From Pseudomonadota bacterium (GTDB lineage: Bacteria > Pseudomonadota > Alphaproteobacteria > Rhodospirillales > Magnetospirillaceae): 64,000 nt of DNA. Below the pieces are notes generated by a model, which was given only the letters and a program-made list of their open reading frames with translations, was not told where the DNA came from and did not search any database. Position 1 is the first letter of the stretch. Every line of letters begins with the position of its first letter. Location: assembly GCA_021847015.1 (NCBI GenBank), contig JAJZVW010000004.1, positions 62,001 to 126,000 on the forward strand, written 5' to 3'. The position numbers and the translations under genes are program-made. Positions 35,645 through 44,296 of this stretch are shown one piece after another.

Positions 35645-35746
35645 GCCGCTCCCGTCCCCGGTGAGGACAACGGCGCCGGTTTCGGCGCCATTGCAACCCA
35701 TTGAAATTCCCGCAAAATTTTCGCGCCCATTTTTTGCCCCACTTTC

Positions 35747-35767
35747 AGGGGTTGCCACCCCTTTTTT
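35747..35767 (+). terminator. Intrinsic terminator after the uracil-DNA glycosylase gene
   Basis: Stem AGGGGT/ACCCCT with a TGCC loop is followed immediately by six Ts. This is a textbook rho-independent terminator about 100 bases after the stop codon and ahead of the lytic transglycosylase gene. Confidence 0.7.
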
Positions 35768-35782
35768 GGTCATTTATAAAAC

Positions 35783-35811
35783 TTGGGACATTAATTGGAT
35801 TTTTCGATTAA
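35783..35811 (+). promoter_or_regulatory. Possible promoter of the lytic transglycosylase gene
   Basis: TTGGGA and GATTAA are separated by 17 bases in a short AT-rich stretch after the terminator, ending 17 bases before the TTG start. The match to consensus is partial. Confidence 0.3.
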
Positions 35812-35828
35812 CCCAGGGGAGAACAGCG

Positions 35829-37646
35829 TTGCGCGACAGGCTCCTCCCGGCCCTGACCATAGCCGTCATGGCCGTGGCGACGTCGGCGTTTGCCGGTTCC
35901 CCCCCCTCCCGGGGGACGAGGACCGTGCAGATCGCCGCGGCTGGCGGCGGGGAAACGATGACCGCCGCGCTGATGCCGGGCGTGGGCCGCGAAGCGCGCG
36001 TAACCGCGCCGCCGCGCCCGCTGTCGCCGTCGGACGCCGACACCTACGCGCGCGTGTTCAAATTGGAGGATGCCGGCCAATGGGCGGCGGCCGAGCGCGA
36101 ACTCGGCCGGGTGGATGACGATCTCCTGAAGGGTCGCGCCCTGGCCCGCCGCTATCTGTCTCCCGGCTACCACCCCAAGTACCAGGACCTGCGCGCCTGG
36201 ATGGCCAATTACGCCGACCTGCCGGAGGCGGAAGCCATTTACGCTCTCGCCACCGCCCGGGGAGTGAAGGGCTTCGGAGTCGTCAAACCGCCGGTGCGGG
36301 GATATCTCAAGGGCGCGGGCATCGACACCTCGGATGACGGCGCCAATTGGGAAGACGCCACCGTCAGCGGTTCCGCCAAGGGCAAGGCGATCGAAGCCAG
36401 AATGCGCCGGTTGCTGCGCGAGGGTAAGACCGACAAGGCCTTGTCGTTGGTGGCTTCGGCCGAGAAGGACGGATTGGCCGCGATCGACGTCGACCGGATG
36501 AAGCTGGCCTTGGCCATGAACCGCTTCGCGGACGGCCGGGAAGGCGAGGCCGCCGCCTGGGCGAGCCAAGCCGCCGACCGCTCCGGCGACGCCCTTCCCG
36601 CGGCCCATTGGCTGGCCGGCCTGGCCCAGTGGCGGCAGGGGAAGCCGGAACTGGCCCGCACCCATTTCGAGGCGCTCGCCGATTCCGGCGGGGAATCGGG
36701 ATGGATGGTCTCCGCCGGCGCCTTCTGGGCCGCCCGCGCCAACTTGGTGTCCCGCCGGCCCGAGGTGGTCAACCATTGGCTGGAGGTGGCCGCCACCTAT
36801 CCGCGCACCTTCTACGGCCTGTTGGCCCGCCGCGTGCTCGGCTACCAGACCCTGTTTTCGTGGGAGACCGCGCCGTTCACCGACGCCAGCGCCGACATGC
36901 TGATGCGGGTGCCGGGTGGCCGGCGGGCGCTGGCGCTCTTGCAAATCGGGCGGAAGGACATGGCGGAGGACGAGCTCCGCAAGACCTACCCCCGTGCCGG
37001 CAAGCCCTTGCGCCAATCCATGTTGGCCCTGGCCCAGACGGCGGACATGCCCGACCTGGCCGTGCGCCTGGGCGGAACGGCCCCCGGCGGAACCAACGAT
37101 GCGGTGGCCTTCCCGGTGCCCGGCTGGAACCCGCGCGGGGGATGGGTGATCGACAAGGCGCTGGTGCTCGCGTTCGTCCGCCAGGAATCCGCGTTCAACC
37201 CTAAGGCCAGGAGCGGCAAGGGTGCGGGCGGCCTGATGCAGGTGATGCCGGCGACCGCCACCCTCATCGGCGGCAAGCGCGCCCGCGACCATCTCGCCAA
37301 CCCCGAGGTCAACCTCGACGTCGGCCAACGCTATCTCGCCAAGCTGCTGCGGGAAAATCCGGTCAACGGCAACCTGCTGTTCCTTGCCGCCGCCTATAAC
37401 GCCGGCCCCGGCAAGCTGGGGCAGTGGCTGGCCGGCGGCACGGCCAAATCCGATCCGCTGCTGTTCATCGAGACGCTTCCCTCGCGGGAGACTCGCTCTT
37501 TCGTCCAGCGGGTGATGACCAATTATTGGGTCTATCGCAGCCGCCTATCCGAGCCATCGACGTCGCTGGACGCGATCGCCGCGGGCAACTGGCCCGTTTA
37601 CGACGGCGCCGCCACGGCCCGAATCCGCAACGCCAGCACCCGCTGA
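35829..37646 (+). CDS. Soluble lytic murein transglycosylase (SLT family)
   Basis: This 605-residue periplasmic enzyme cleaves peptidoglycan glycan strands to 1,6-anhydromuramyl products. A signal peptide (residues 1-21, ending in TSAFA) is followed by a long alpha-superhelical region (about 60-420). The C-terminal SLT domain has catalytic Glu near 452 in VRQESAFNPKARSGKGAGGLMQVMPATA, and AAYNAGPGKLGQW. The start is a TTG with an AGGGGAG ribosome site seven bases upstream, chosen because it gives a proper signal peptide; the frame continues further up without one. Confidence 0.9.
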   Translation: MRDRLLPALTIAVMAVATSAFAGSPPSRGTRTVQIAAAGGGETMTAALMPGVGREARVTAPPRPLSPSDADTYARVFKLEDAGQWAAAERELGRVDDDLLKGRALARRYLSPGYHPKYQDLRAWMANYADLPEAEAIYALATARGVKGFGVVKPPVRGYLKGAGIDTSDDGANWEDATVSGSAKGKAIEARMRRLLREGKTDKALSLVASAEKDGLAAIDVDRMKLALAMNRFADGREGEAAAWASQAADRSGDALPAAHWLAGLAQWRQGKPELARTHFEALADSGGESGWMVSAGAFWAARANLVSRRPEVVNHWLEVAATYPRTFYGLLARRVLGYQTLFSWETAPFTDASADMLMRVPGGRRALALLQIGRKDMAEDELRKTYPRAGKPLRQSMLALAQTADMPDLAVRLGGTAPGGTNDAVAFPVPGWNPRGGWVIDKALVLAFVRQESAFNPKARSGKGAGGLMQVMPATATLIGGKRARDHLANPEVNLDVGQRYLAKLLRENPVNGNLLFLAAAYNAGPGKLGQWLAGGTAKSDPLLFIETLPSRETRSFVQRVMTNYWVYRSRLSEPSTSLDAIAAGNWPVYDGAATARIRNASTR

Positions 37647-37700
37647 CGCTGCGGGGCGCACGGCGGGTACGACGCCACGTGTGCCCGGGAACCAGTGGAT

Positions 37701-38105
37701 ATGGACATCACTTACCGCGATGATGCCGGGCTCACCGTCGAGGCCGCTATCGACCTCTATAAGCGTTCCACCCTTGGCGAGAGACGCCCCATAGATCATC
37801 GGCCCGACGTGTTCGAGGGCATGCTCAACAACGCCAATGTGACGATTACGGCCTGGCATGAGGAGCGCCTGGTCGGCATCGCGCGCTCCCTTACCGATTT
37901 CACCTACGTCGCCTATCTCGCCGACTTGGCCGTCGACGCCGAGTATCAACGAAAAGGCATTGGTACCCGCCTTGTTCAAGAAACGAAGCGCAGGCTTGGC
38001 CGCGAATGCATGATCGTGCTGCTGTCCGCCCCGAAGGCCAACGATTACTACGCAAAAATCGGCTTCGAGCCTAATCCCCGGGGCTGGGTACTCAAGGGCG
38101 GCTGA
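37701..38105 (+). CDS. GNAT family N-acetyltransferase
   Basis: This 134-residue acetyltransferase has the acetyl-CoA-binding motif A in LADLAVDAEYQRKGIGTRLVQETKRRLG (QRKGIG pyrophosphate loop). The C-terminal FEPNPRGWVLK follows the YYAKIGF motif B. The substrate is unknown. The gene is less GC-biased in codon use than its neighbours, which may point to acquisition. An in-frame GTG at 37695 is an alternative start. It ends three bases from the convergent moeB stop. Confidence 0.82.
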   Translation: MDITYRDDAGLTVEAAIDLYKRSTLGERRPIDHRPDVFEGMLNNANVTITAWHEERLVGIARSLTDFTYVAYLADLAVDAEYQRKGIGTRLVQETKRRLGRECMIVLLSAPKANDYYAKIGFEPNPRGWVLKGG

Positions 38106-38108
38106 CGC

Positions 38109-38909
38109 TTATCCGCAGACACGGGCGGTGTCGCCGTGGTCGGATAGGTCGGTAATGGTGGGGTGGTCACCGCACACCGGACAGCCCGGGTCGCGACGCA
38201 CGCGCACATCGCGGAAGGTGACCGCCAGGGCGTCGTAGATCAGCAGCCGGCCGGCCATCCCCTCGCCGATCCCCAGCAATTCCTTCAACACCTCGGTCGC
38301 CTGCAAGGCGCCCATGGTCCCGGCGATGGCACCCAGCACGCCCGCCTGGGCGCAGGATGGCACATGATCCTCGGGCGGGGGCTCGCGATAGATGCAGCGG
38401 TAGCACGGCCCGCCCGGCTTGAAGGTGGAAAGCTGCCCGTCGAAGCGCAGTATCGCCGCCGACACCAGGGTACACCCTTCCAGCCGGCAGGCGTCGTTGA
38501 CGAGAAACCGCGTGGGGAAATTGTCGGACCCGTCCGCCACCACCGGATAATCGGCGACGATGGCGCGGGCGTTGTCCTTGTCCAGCCGGGCCTTGATCGG
38601 CACGACGCGGACATCGGGATTGATGGCCGCCACGGCCGCCACGGCGCTGTCGACCTTGGCGGAGCCGATCCGCGATGTCGCGTGCAGCACTTGGCGCTGA
38701 AGGTTGGAGACATCCACCACGTCATCGTCGATCACGCCGATGGTGCCCACGCCCGCCGCCGCCAGATAGAGGATCACGGGCGAACCCAATCCCCCGGCCC
38801 CCACCACCAGCACCCGTGACTCGAGCAGGCGGGCCTGCCCCGCGCCCCCCACCTCGGGCAGGATGATGTGACGGGCGTAGCGGCGGATCTGGTCTTCGCC
38901 GAAATCCAT
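38109..38909 (-). CDS. moeB: MoeB/ThiF-family adenylyltransferase
   Basis: This 266-residue E1-like enzyme has the nucleotide motif VLVVGAGGLGSPVILYLAAAGVG, the DDDVVDVSNLQRQVLH acidic loop, zinc cysteines in CYRC and CPVC, and the catalytic-region cysteine in PSCAQAGVLG. It adenylates the C-terminal glycine of a ubiquitin-like sulfur carrier (MoaD or ThiS type). There is no C-terminal rhodanese domain. It lies 13 bases after cysK on the same strand, tying sulfur transfer to cysteine synthesis. Confidence 0.87.
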   Translation of the reverse strand: MDFGEDQIRRYARHIILPEVGGAGQARLLESRVLVVGAGGLGSPVILYLAAAGVGTIGVIDDDVVDVSNLQRQVLHATSRIGSAKVDSAVAAVAAINPDVRVVPIKARLDKDNARAIVADYPVVADGSDNFPTRFLVNDACRLEGCTLVSAAILRFDGQLSTFKPGGPCYRCIYREPPPEDHVPSCAQAGVLGAIAGTMGALQATEVLKELLGIGEGMAGRLLIYDALAVTFRDVRVRRDPGCPVCGDHPTITDLSDHGDTARVCG

Positions 38910-38922
38910 GTTCTTGCCCGAT

Positions 38923-39888
38923 TCACTCCTGCTCGAACAGCGGAGTCGACAGATAGCGTTCGGCGAAGGACGGAAGGATCGCCACGATCACCTTGCCCGC
39001 CATTTCCGGCCGGGAGCCGATTTCGAGCGCGGCGGCGATGGCGGCCCCCGACGAGATGCCGACCGGCAATCCCTCGAGCCGTGCCGCCTTGCGCGCCATG
39101 GCGAACGAGGTCTCGTTGCCGATCTGGAGGATTTCATCGACGACGGAAAGGTCGAGCGTCTTGGGCACGAAGCCGGCACCGATGCCCTGGATCTTGTGGG
39201 CTCCGGGAGCGCCACCCGACAGGACGGCGCTGTCTTCGGGCTCGACCGCGACCATGCGCAGGCCCGGCTTGCGCGGCTTCAGCGCCTGGCCGATGCCGGA
39301 AAGCGTGCCCCCGGTTCCGACTCCGGATACCACCACGTCGACCGTGCCGTGGGTGTCGTTCCATATCTCTTCGGCCGTGGTGAGCGCGTGGATGGCCGGA
39401 TTGGCCGGGTTTTCGAACTGCTGCAACAGTAGGGCGCCGGGGACCTCCGCCACCAGTCGCTCGGCCTCCGTCACCGCGCCGACCATCCCCTTCGCCGCCG
39501 GGGTCAGGACGATCTCGGCGCCCAGCAGGGCCAGCATCTTGCGGCGTTCCACCGACATGCTTTCCGGCATGCACAGGATCAGGCGGTAGCCTTTGGCGGC
39601 ACAGACGAAAGCAAGGGCTATGCCGGTGTTTCCCGAGGTCGGCTCCACAAGGGCGGCCCCGGGTTTCAGGCGCCCGTCCCGTTCGGCCGCCTCGATCATC
39701 GCCAGACCGATGCGATCCTTCACCGAGGCGAGCGGATTGAAGAACTCGCATTTGCCGAGGATGTCGGCTTTGCATCCGGCATCGGCCGCAAGCTTGCGCA
39801 TGCGGACCAGCGGCGTTGCCCCGATGGTGTCGACGATGGAGTCGTATATCCGGCCGCGGAATTCCGGCTTGACGCCCTGGCCCGTCAT
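38923..39888 (-). CDS. cysK: Cysteine synthase (O-acetylserine sulfhydrylase)
   Basis: This 321-residue PLP enzyme makes cysteine from O-acetylserine and sulfide. It has PLP lysine K57 in [10 protein letters not shown], the substrate loop [13 protein letters not shown], and the phosphate-binding [11 protein letters not shown]. The ATG at 39888 has a GAGGTGA ribosome site; a start at 39918 is less likely. A promoter candidate lies 40-70 bases upstream. An Rrf2-type regulator gene immediately upstream suggests cysteine- or sulfur-responsive control, as with CymR-cysK pairs (inference). Confidence 0.93.
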   Translation of the reverse strand: MTGQGVKPEFRGRIYDSIVDTIGATPLVRMRKLAADAGCKADILGKCEFFNPLASVKDRIGLAMIEAAERDGRLKPGAALVEPTSGNTGIALAFVCAAKGYRLILCMPESMSVERRKMLALLGAEIVLTPAAKGMVGAVTEAERLVAEVPGALLLQQFENPANPAIHALTTAEEIWNDTHGTVDVVVSGVGTGGTLSGIGQALKPRKPGLRMVAVEPEDSAVLSGGAPGAHKIQGIGAGFVPKTLDLSVVDEILQIGNETSFAMARKAARLEGLPVGISSGAAIAAALEIGSRPEMAGKVIVAILPSFAERYLSTPLFEQE

Positions 39889-39928
39889 GGAATTCACCTC
39901 ATCCTTGTGTATTTTCAAGGTTAATTAC

Positions 39929-39956
39929 ATTGTATTGCGCTCAAACAGGTTTGCAA
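39929..39956 (-). promoter_or_regulatory. Promoter candidate for cysK with overlapping small palindrome
   Basis: On the minus strand TTGCAA and TACAAT are 16 bases apart, 40 bases upstream of the cysK ATG. The -10 box overlaps a TACATTGTA palindrome (39926-39934), a possible regulator site. Promoter elements this close to consensus are unusual in this GC-rich sequence. Confidence 0.5.
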
Positions 39957-40003
39957 CTCCGTCATTCCTCCCCACCCTTTTTCGCCGGCCGTTCCGAGAC
40001 CGG

Positions 40004-40459
40004 TCAGATGATGAAGTCCAGCGCGGATTGGCTACGGCTGGAAAGGCCCTCCTTGTAAGCGCGCATGCAAAGGTCGTCGATGGTGACGGCGTCCAGGCGG
40101 GCCATGATCTCCGCCGACAATTCGGTCCACATCGGCCGGATGACGGTTTTTCCCAGTTCCGACGCCGGCGCCTCGGCGAAGGGCTCCTCGGCGGTTTCCA
40201 GGGCTTGCACCACCCGGACGATTTCGCCGATGGAAATACGCCGCCGTTCCCTCGCCAGCCGGTAACCGCCATGCGGTCCCCGCACCCCGACCAGCAGACC
40301 CGCCCGCACCAATTGCTGGAGGGTCTGCTCCAGGTAGCGGCGGGGTATCCCCTGGCACTGCGTGATTTCGCGGCTTTGCACCGTTTCGCCGCCGGCATGG
40401 TAGGCGATGTCGAGAACGGCTTCGATGGCGAACAGCATTTTCTTGGATGGTCGCAGCAT
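40004..40459 (-). CDS. Rrf2 family transcriptional regulator
   Basis: This 151-residue winged-helix regulator begins MLRPSKKMLFAIEAVLDIAYH. The Rrf2 recognition region IPRRYLEQTLQQLVRAGLLVGVRGPHGGYRLAR is present. The three iron-sulfur cysteines of IscR/NsrR-type members are absent; only two isolated cysteines occur. It therefore more likely belongs to the CymR-like, cluster-free branch. It sits upstream of cysK and moeB on the same strand, making sulfur assimilation its probable target. Confidence 0.85.
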   Translation of the reverse strand: MLRPSKKMLFAIEAVLDIAYHAGGETVQSREITQCQGIPRRYLEQTLQQLVRAGLLVGVRGPHGGYRLARERRRISIGEIVRVVQALETAEEPFAEAPASELGKTVIRPMWTELSAEIMARLDAVTIDDLCMRAYKEGLSSRSQSALDFII

Positions 40460-40463
40460 GTCC

Positions 40464-40943
40464 CTATCGTTCTCCCTTTCGTCCGGTCCCGGTCGATCCG
40501 AACCCGCCACTGCCGCGGCTGGTTTCGGAAAGCTCCGCCGTTTCAACGAGGCCGATCCGAGTCACCGGAGCCACCACCATCTGCGCGATCCGCATGCCCC
40601 GGCTGATGACGAAGGGATCGGCGCCGTGATTGACGAGGATCACCGCCACCTCGCCGCGGTAATCCGCGTCGATGGTTCCGGGCGCGTTCAGCACGGTGAC
40701 TCCGTGGCGCGCGGCAAGCCCCGACCTCGGCCGCACCTGGGCTTCGAACCCCTCGGGCAGCGCGATCGCGAACCCCGTCGGCACCGTCGTCCGCTGACCG
40801 GGGGCCAGCACGATGTCGGCGGGAACGCAGGCCATCAGATCCATGCCGGCGGCATGCTCGGTCTCGTAACGGGGTAAAGGCAGATCGGAGGCGTGCTCCT
40901 GGCGCCGGATGGAAACCTCGATCACGGGGGGGCGGCCGCTCAT
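40464..40943 (-). CDS. dut: Deoxyuridine 5'-triphosphate nucleotidohydrolase
   Basis: This 159-residue trimeric dUTPase hydrolyses dUTP to dUMP and PPi. The five motifs are present: [41 protein letters not shown] and the C-terminal flexible [12 protein letters not shown]. The start overlaps the coaBC stop by four bases. Coupling of coaBC and dut is a conserved bacterial arrangement. Confidence 0.94.
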   Translation of the reverse strand: MSGRPPVIEVSIRRQEHASDLPLPRYETEHAAGMDLMACVPADIVLAPGQRTTVPTGFAIALPEGFEAQVRPRSGLAARHGVTVLNAPGTIDADYRGEVAVILVNHGADPFVISRGMRIAQMVVAPVTRIGLVETAELSETSRGSGGFGSTGTGRKGER

Positions 40944-42169
40944 GGTTGCACCGCCGCGGCGATGCGCTCGGCCAGCCGCCGGGCGACCTCCGTCTTGGGC
41001 AGCGCCGGCCAATCCTCGACACCGCTGGCGGTAACCAGATGGACGGTGTTGGCGTCGCCGCCGAAAGCCCCCGTTCCGGCCGACACGTCATTGGCGACGA
41101 TCCAATCGCAGCCCTTGCGCGCGCGCTTCTCGACGGCGTTGCCGACCACATTCTCGGTTTCGGCGGCGAAGCCCACCAGCAGGCGCGGCCGTTGCGGACC
41201 CGCCGCCAGGGTCGCCAGAATGTCCGGATTGGGCGCCAGCTCGATGACGGGAGGCGGCGCTCCCGCCTGTTTCCTGCGCTTGCCGGCGGAGCGGTTGGCC
41301 ACCGTCCAGTCCGCCACCGCGGCAGCGCAGACGGCGACGTCCGCCGGCAGCGCGGCCCGGCACGCCTCCAGCATCTCGGCGGCCGTCTCCACCCGCACGA
41401 CCCGCACGCCGGCGGGGTCGGCCAACGCCACCGGCCCGCTCACCAGCGTCACGCCGGCCCCCAGCCGCGCCAGAGCGGCGGCGATGGCGTGGCCCTGCTT
41501 GCCGGAAGACCGGTTGGCGATGAAACGGACGGGATCGATCGGCTCGACGGTCGGCCCGCTGGTGACCAGGGCGCGGCGGCCCGCCAACGGCCCACCGGCA
41601 AGCAGCCCTTCGATGGCGGCGAGGATTTCCGGAACCTCCGCCATCCGGCCTTCCCCCACCTCACCTTCGGCCAGCCAGCCGGTGTTGGGACCGACGCGAT
41701 GCACCCCCCGGGCCTCCAGCGTCGCCAGATTGGCGCGCGTCGCGGGGTGATCCCACATGCGCGTGTTCATGGCTGGAGCCACCAGGATCGGCCGATCCGT
41801 GGCGAGCAAGGCGGTCGCGGCGAGGTCGTCGGCCAGCCCCATGGCCATTTTGGCGAGGAGATTGGCGGTCGCCGGCGCCACCACCACCAGATCGCATTCC
41901 TTCACCAGAGCGATATGGCCGATCTCCGCCTCGTCGGTCAGCGAGAAAATATCCTGGAACACCCGCTCGCCGGTCAGGGTGGCGATGGACAGGGGGGTGA
42001 CGAACTGTTCCCCACCGCGAGTGAGGATGCAGCGCACGGCCGCGCCCCGTTCCCGCAGCCGGCGGATCAGGTCGAGGGATTTATACGCCGCGATGCCGCC
42101 GGAAATGACGAGAAGGACGCGCCGGCCAGTGAGCAACAGGGAATCTCCGCGCAATCTACGATCAACCAC
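40940..42169 (-). CDS. coaBC: Phosphopantothenoylcysteine decarboxylase/phosphopantothenate-cysteine ligase
   Basis: This 409-residue bifunctional coenzyme A biosynthesis enzyme has an N-terminal flavin-dependent CoaC part with [20 protein letters not shown], the catalytic-region histidine in EIGHIALV, and [14 protein letters not shown]. The C-terminal CoaB part has [25 protein letters not shown] and the lysine-rich AGKRRKQAG segment. The likely start is a GTG inside a 14-bp perfect palindrome; no good ribosome site is seen, so a somewhat later start is possible. It heads a coaBC-dut pair. Confidence 0.93.
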   Translation of the reverse strand: MVDRRLRGDSLLLTGRRVLLVISGGIAAYKSLDLIRRLRERGAAVRCILTRGGEQFVTPLSIATLTGERVFQDIFSLTDEAEIGHIALVKECDLVVVAPATANLLAKMAMGLADDLAATALLATDRPILVAPAMNTRMWDHPATRANLATLEARGVHRVGPNTGWLAEGEVGEGRMAEVPEILAAIEGLLAGGPLAGRRALVTSGPTVEPIDPVRFIANRSSGKQGHAIAAALARLGAGVTLVSGPVALADPAGVRVVRVETAAEMLEACRAALPADVAVCAAAVADWTVANRSAGKRRKQAGAPPPVIELAPNPDILATLAAGPQRPRLLVGFAAETENVVGNAVEKRARKGCDWIVANDVSAGTGAFGGDANTVHLVTASGVEDWPALPKTEVARRLAERIAAAVQP

Positions 42170-42186
42170 ATGTGGTTAGCGTAGAT
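42154..42186. promoter_or_regulatory. Nested palindrome spanning the coaBC start codon
   Basis: A perfect 14-bp palindrome AACCACATGTGGTT (42164-42177) is flanked by an outer inverted repeat ATCTACG (42154-42160) and CGTAGAT (42180-42186), with spacers of three and two bases. It covers the predicted GTG start of coaBC. It could be an operator or a hairpin that hides the start codon. Confidence 0.45.
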
Positions 42187-42221
42187 CGGCATCCCAAAGA
42201 GCGCAAGAGAAGAGTGAAATG

Positions 42222-44072
42222 CTACTCGGCGGCCTGCCCCGCGCCCGCCAAGGTTCCGGGCAGCGACGCCGCCTCCTGCTGCTTGGCCCACATTTCCGCA
42301 TAACGGCCGCCGGCAACCAGCAGCGAGGCATGGGTACCGCGCTCCAGGATGCGCCCATGGTCGAGAAGCAGGATTTCATCGGCATCGACGATGGTGGAGA
42401 GGCGATGGGCTATGACCAGCGTGGTGCGGTCCCTGGACACCTCGCGCAACGAGCCTTGGATTTCCTTTTCCGTGTGGGTATCCAGAGCGCTGGTCGCCTC
42501 GTCGAAAAGGAGAATGCGCGGGGCCTTCAAGATCGTCCGCGCGATGGCCACGCGCTGCTTCTCGCCCCCCGACAGCTTGAGGCCCCGTTCGCCGACACGG
42601 GTGTCGTATCCCTCGGGAAGGCCGCTGACGAAACCGTGGACGCTGGCCAGGGCGGCGGCCCTCTCGATCTCGTACTGGCTGGCGCCGGGCCGGCCGTAGG
42701 CGATGTTGTAGCGGATGGTGTCGTTGAACAGCACGGTATCCTGCGGGACGATGCCGATGGCGGCGCGCAGGGATTTCTGGGTGACGTCCCGGATATCCTG
42801 GCCGTCGATGGAAATGGCGCCGCCGGTGACGTCGTAGAAACGGAACAGCAGGCGCGAGAGCGTGCTCTTGCCCGATCCCGACGGGCCGACGATGGCCACC
42901 ATCCGGCCGGGCGGCACCGCGAAACTTATCCCCTTGAGGATTTCGCGGGCGGGCTCGTAGGCGAAATGCACGTCGTCGAAGCGGATCTCCCCGCCGGTCA
43001 CGGCCAGCGCCAGGGCCCCCGGGCGGTCCTTGACCTCGACGTTGACGTCCAGGAGATGGAACATCGCCTCCATGTCGGTCAGCGACTGCTTGATTTCGCG
43101 ATAGACGAAGCCAAGAAAATTGAGAGGCATGGATAGCTGGACGAGATAGCTGTTGACCAGCACGAAATCGCCCACCGTCATGCGGCCGCGCACCACCCCG
43201 TCGGCAGCCATCCCCATCAGGATGACCAGCCCGATCGCGATCACCGCACCCTGCCCGATATTCAGCAGGGAAAGGGTCACCTTGCTCTTGACCGCCGCCT
43301 GCTCGTAACGGGCCAGCGCATGGTCGTAGCGGGCGGATTCGTGTCCCTCGTTCCCGAAATACTTCACCGTCTCGTAGTTGAGCAGCGAGTCGATCGCCTT
43401 GGTCGAGGCCTCCGTATCCGTCTGGTTCATGGTGCGGCGGAACTTGGTGCGCCACTCGGTGACGGCGAGGGTGAAGACGATATAGACGGCGATGGTGCCG
43501 AACGTCGCGACGGCGAAACGGACATCGTACAGCCGCCACAGCACCGCGGTGACCAGACCGATCTCGGCCAGCGTCGGCAGGATATTGAAGAGCATGAAAT
43601 TGAGAAGGAACTCGGTGCCCTTGGTCCCGCGCTCGATGGCCCGGCTGACGCCGCCGGTCTGGCGGTCGAGATGGAAGCGCAGCGCCAAGGCGTGGAGGTG
43701 TTGGAACACCGCCAATCCCACCGTGCGGATCGCGTGCTGGCCGACGCGGGCGAAGGCGATATCCCGGAGTTCGGTGAAGGTCGAGGCCAGCACCCGCGCC
43801 GAACCGTAGGCCAGGAGAATCGACAGCGGCAGGGCGGCCGCCACGGCGCCCTTGGGCGACAGGGCATCCACCGCCTGCTTGTAGAGGAGCGGAACCAGCA
43901 CGCTGATTCCCTTCGCCGCCGCCAGGAACGCCAGCGCCAGCACAACCCGCACCCTCAGCCCCAGCCGGTTCCGCGGCCACAGATAGGGCAACAGCGCGCG
44001 GATCGTGCGCCAGTCGTTGCGGGGACCAAGATGCGGGGGGCGTTCGTAGGACGAAGGGTCGCGGCGTCTCAT
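42222..44072 (-). CDS. ABC exporter, Atm1/HMT1-like (ATP-binding and permease fused)
   Basis: This 616-residue half-transporter has six membrane helices (about 40-330) followed by an ATPase domain with Walker A GPSGSGKST, signature LSGGEKQR, Walker B ILLFDEATSALD and the H-loop AHRLSTI. The loop DSLLNYETVKYFGNEGHE is typical of Atm1, which exports glutathione-linked sulfur or metal compounds in mitochondria and alphaproteobacteria. The ATG at 44072 is preferred over 44111. It is divergent from the second histidine kinase. Confidence 0.88.
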   Translation of the reverse strand: MRRRDPSSYERPPHLGPRNDWRTIRALLPYLWPRNRLGLRVRVVLALAFLAAAKGISVLVPLLYKQAVDALSPKGAVAAALPLSILLAYGSARVLASTFTELRDIAFARVGQHAIRTVGLAVFQHLHALALRFHLDRQTGGVSRAIERGTKGTEFLLNFMLFNILPTLAEIGLVTAVLWRLYDVRFAVATFGTIAVYIVFTLAVTEWRTKFRRTMNQTDTEASTKAIDSLLNYETVKYFGNEGHESARYDHALARYEQAAVKSKVTLSLLNIGQGAVIAIGLVILMGMAADGVVRGRMTVGDFVLVNSYLVQLSMPLNFLGFVYREIKQSLTDMEAMFHLLDVNVEVKDRPGALALAVTGGEIRFDDVHFAYEPAREILKGISFAVPPGRMVAIVGPSGSGKSTLSRLLFRFYDVTGGAISIDGQDIRDVTQKSLRAAIGIVPQDTVLFNDTIRYNIAYGRPGASQYEIERAAALASVHGFVSGLPEGYDTRVGERGLKLSGGEKQRVAIARTILKAPRILLFDEATSALDTHTEKEIQGSLREVSRDRTTLVIAHRLSTIVDADEILLLDHGRILERGTHASLLVAGGRYAEMWAKQQEAASLPGTLAGAGQAAE

Positions 44073-44296
44073 GACCCAAAGATGAGGCCCCACCGGCGGG
44101 GAAGCAACCATGCGGTGCCGAGACGCCGCAACCGAGAGAACCCGTGCCGCGATTGCCGCGACCGGTGGCGCCGGGTATTGTGACGCTGGGCTTGGTTGAC
44201 GGTCTTTCGGCTTGGGTAACGCGGTCCGTTTCCAGGCCGATCGCCGGAGCGGACTTATGTCCCGGCCGCCGCCCGAATTGGAAGGGTAGAGACCGC

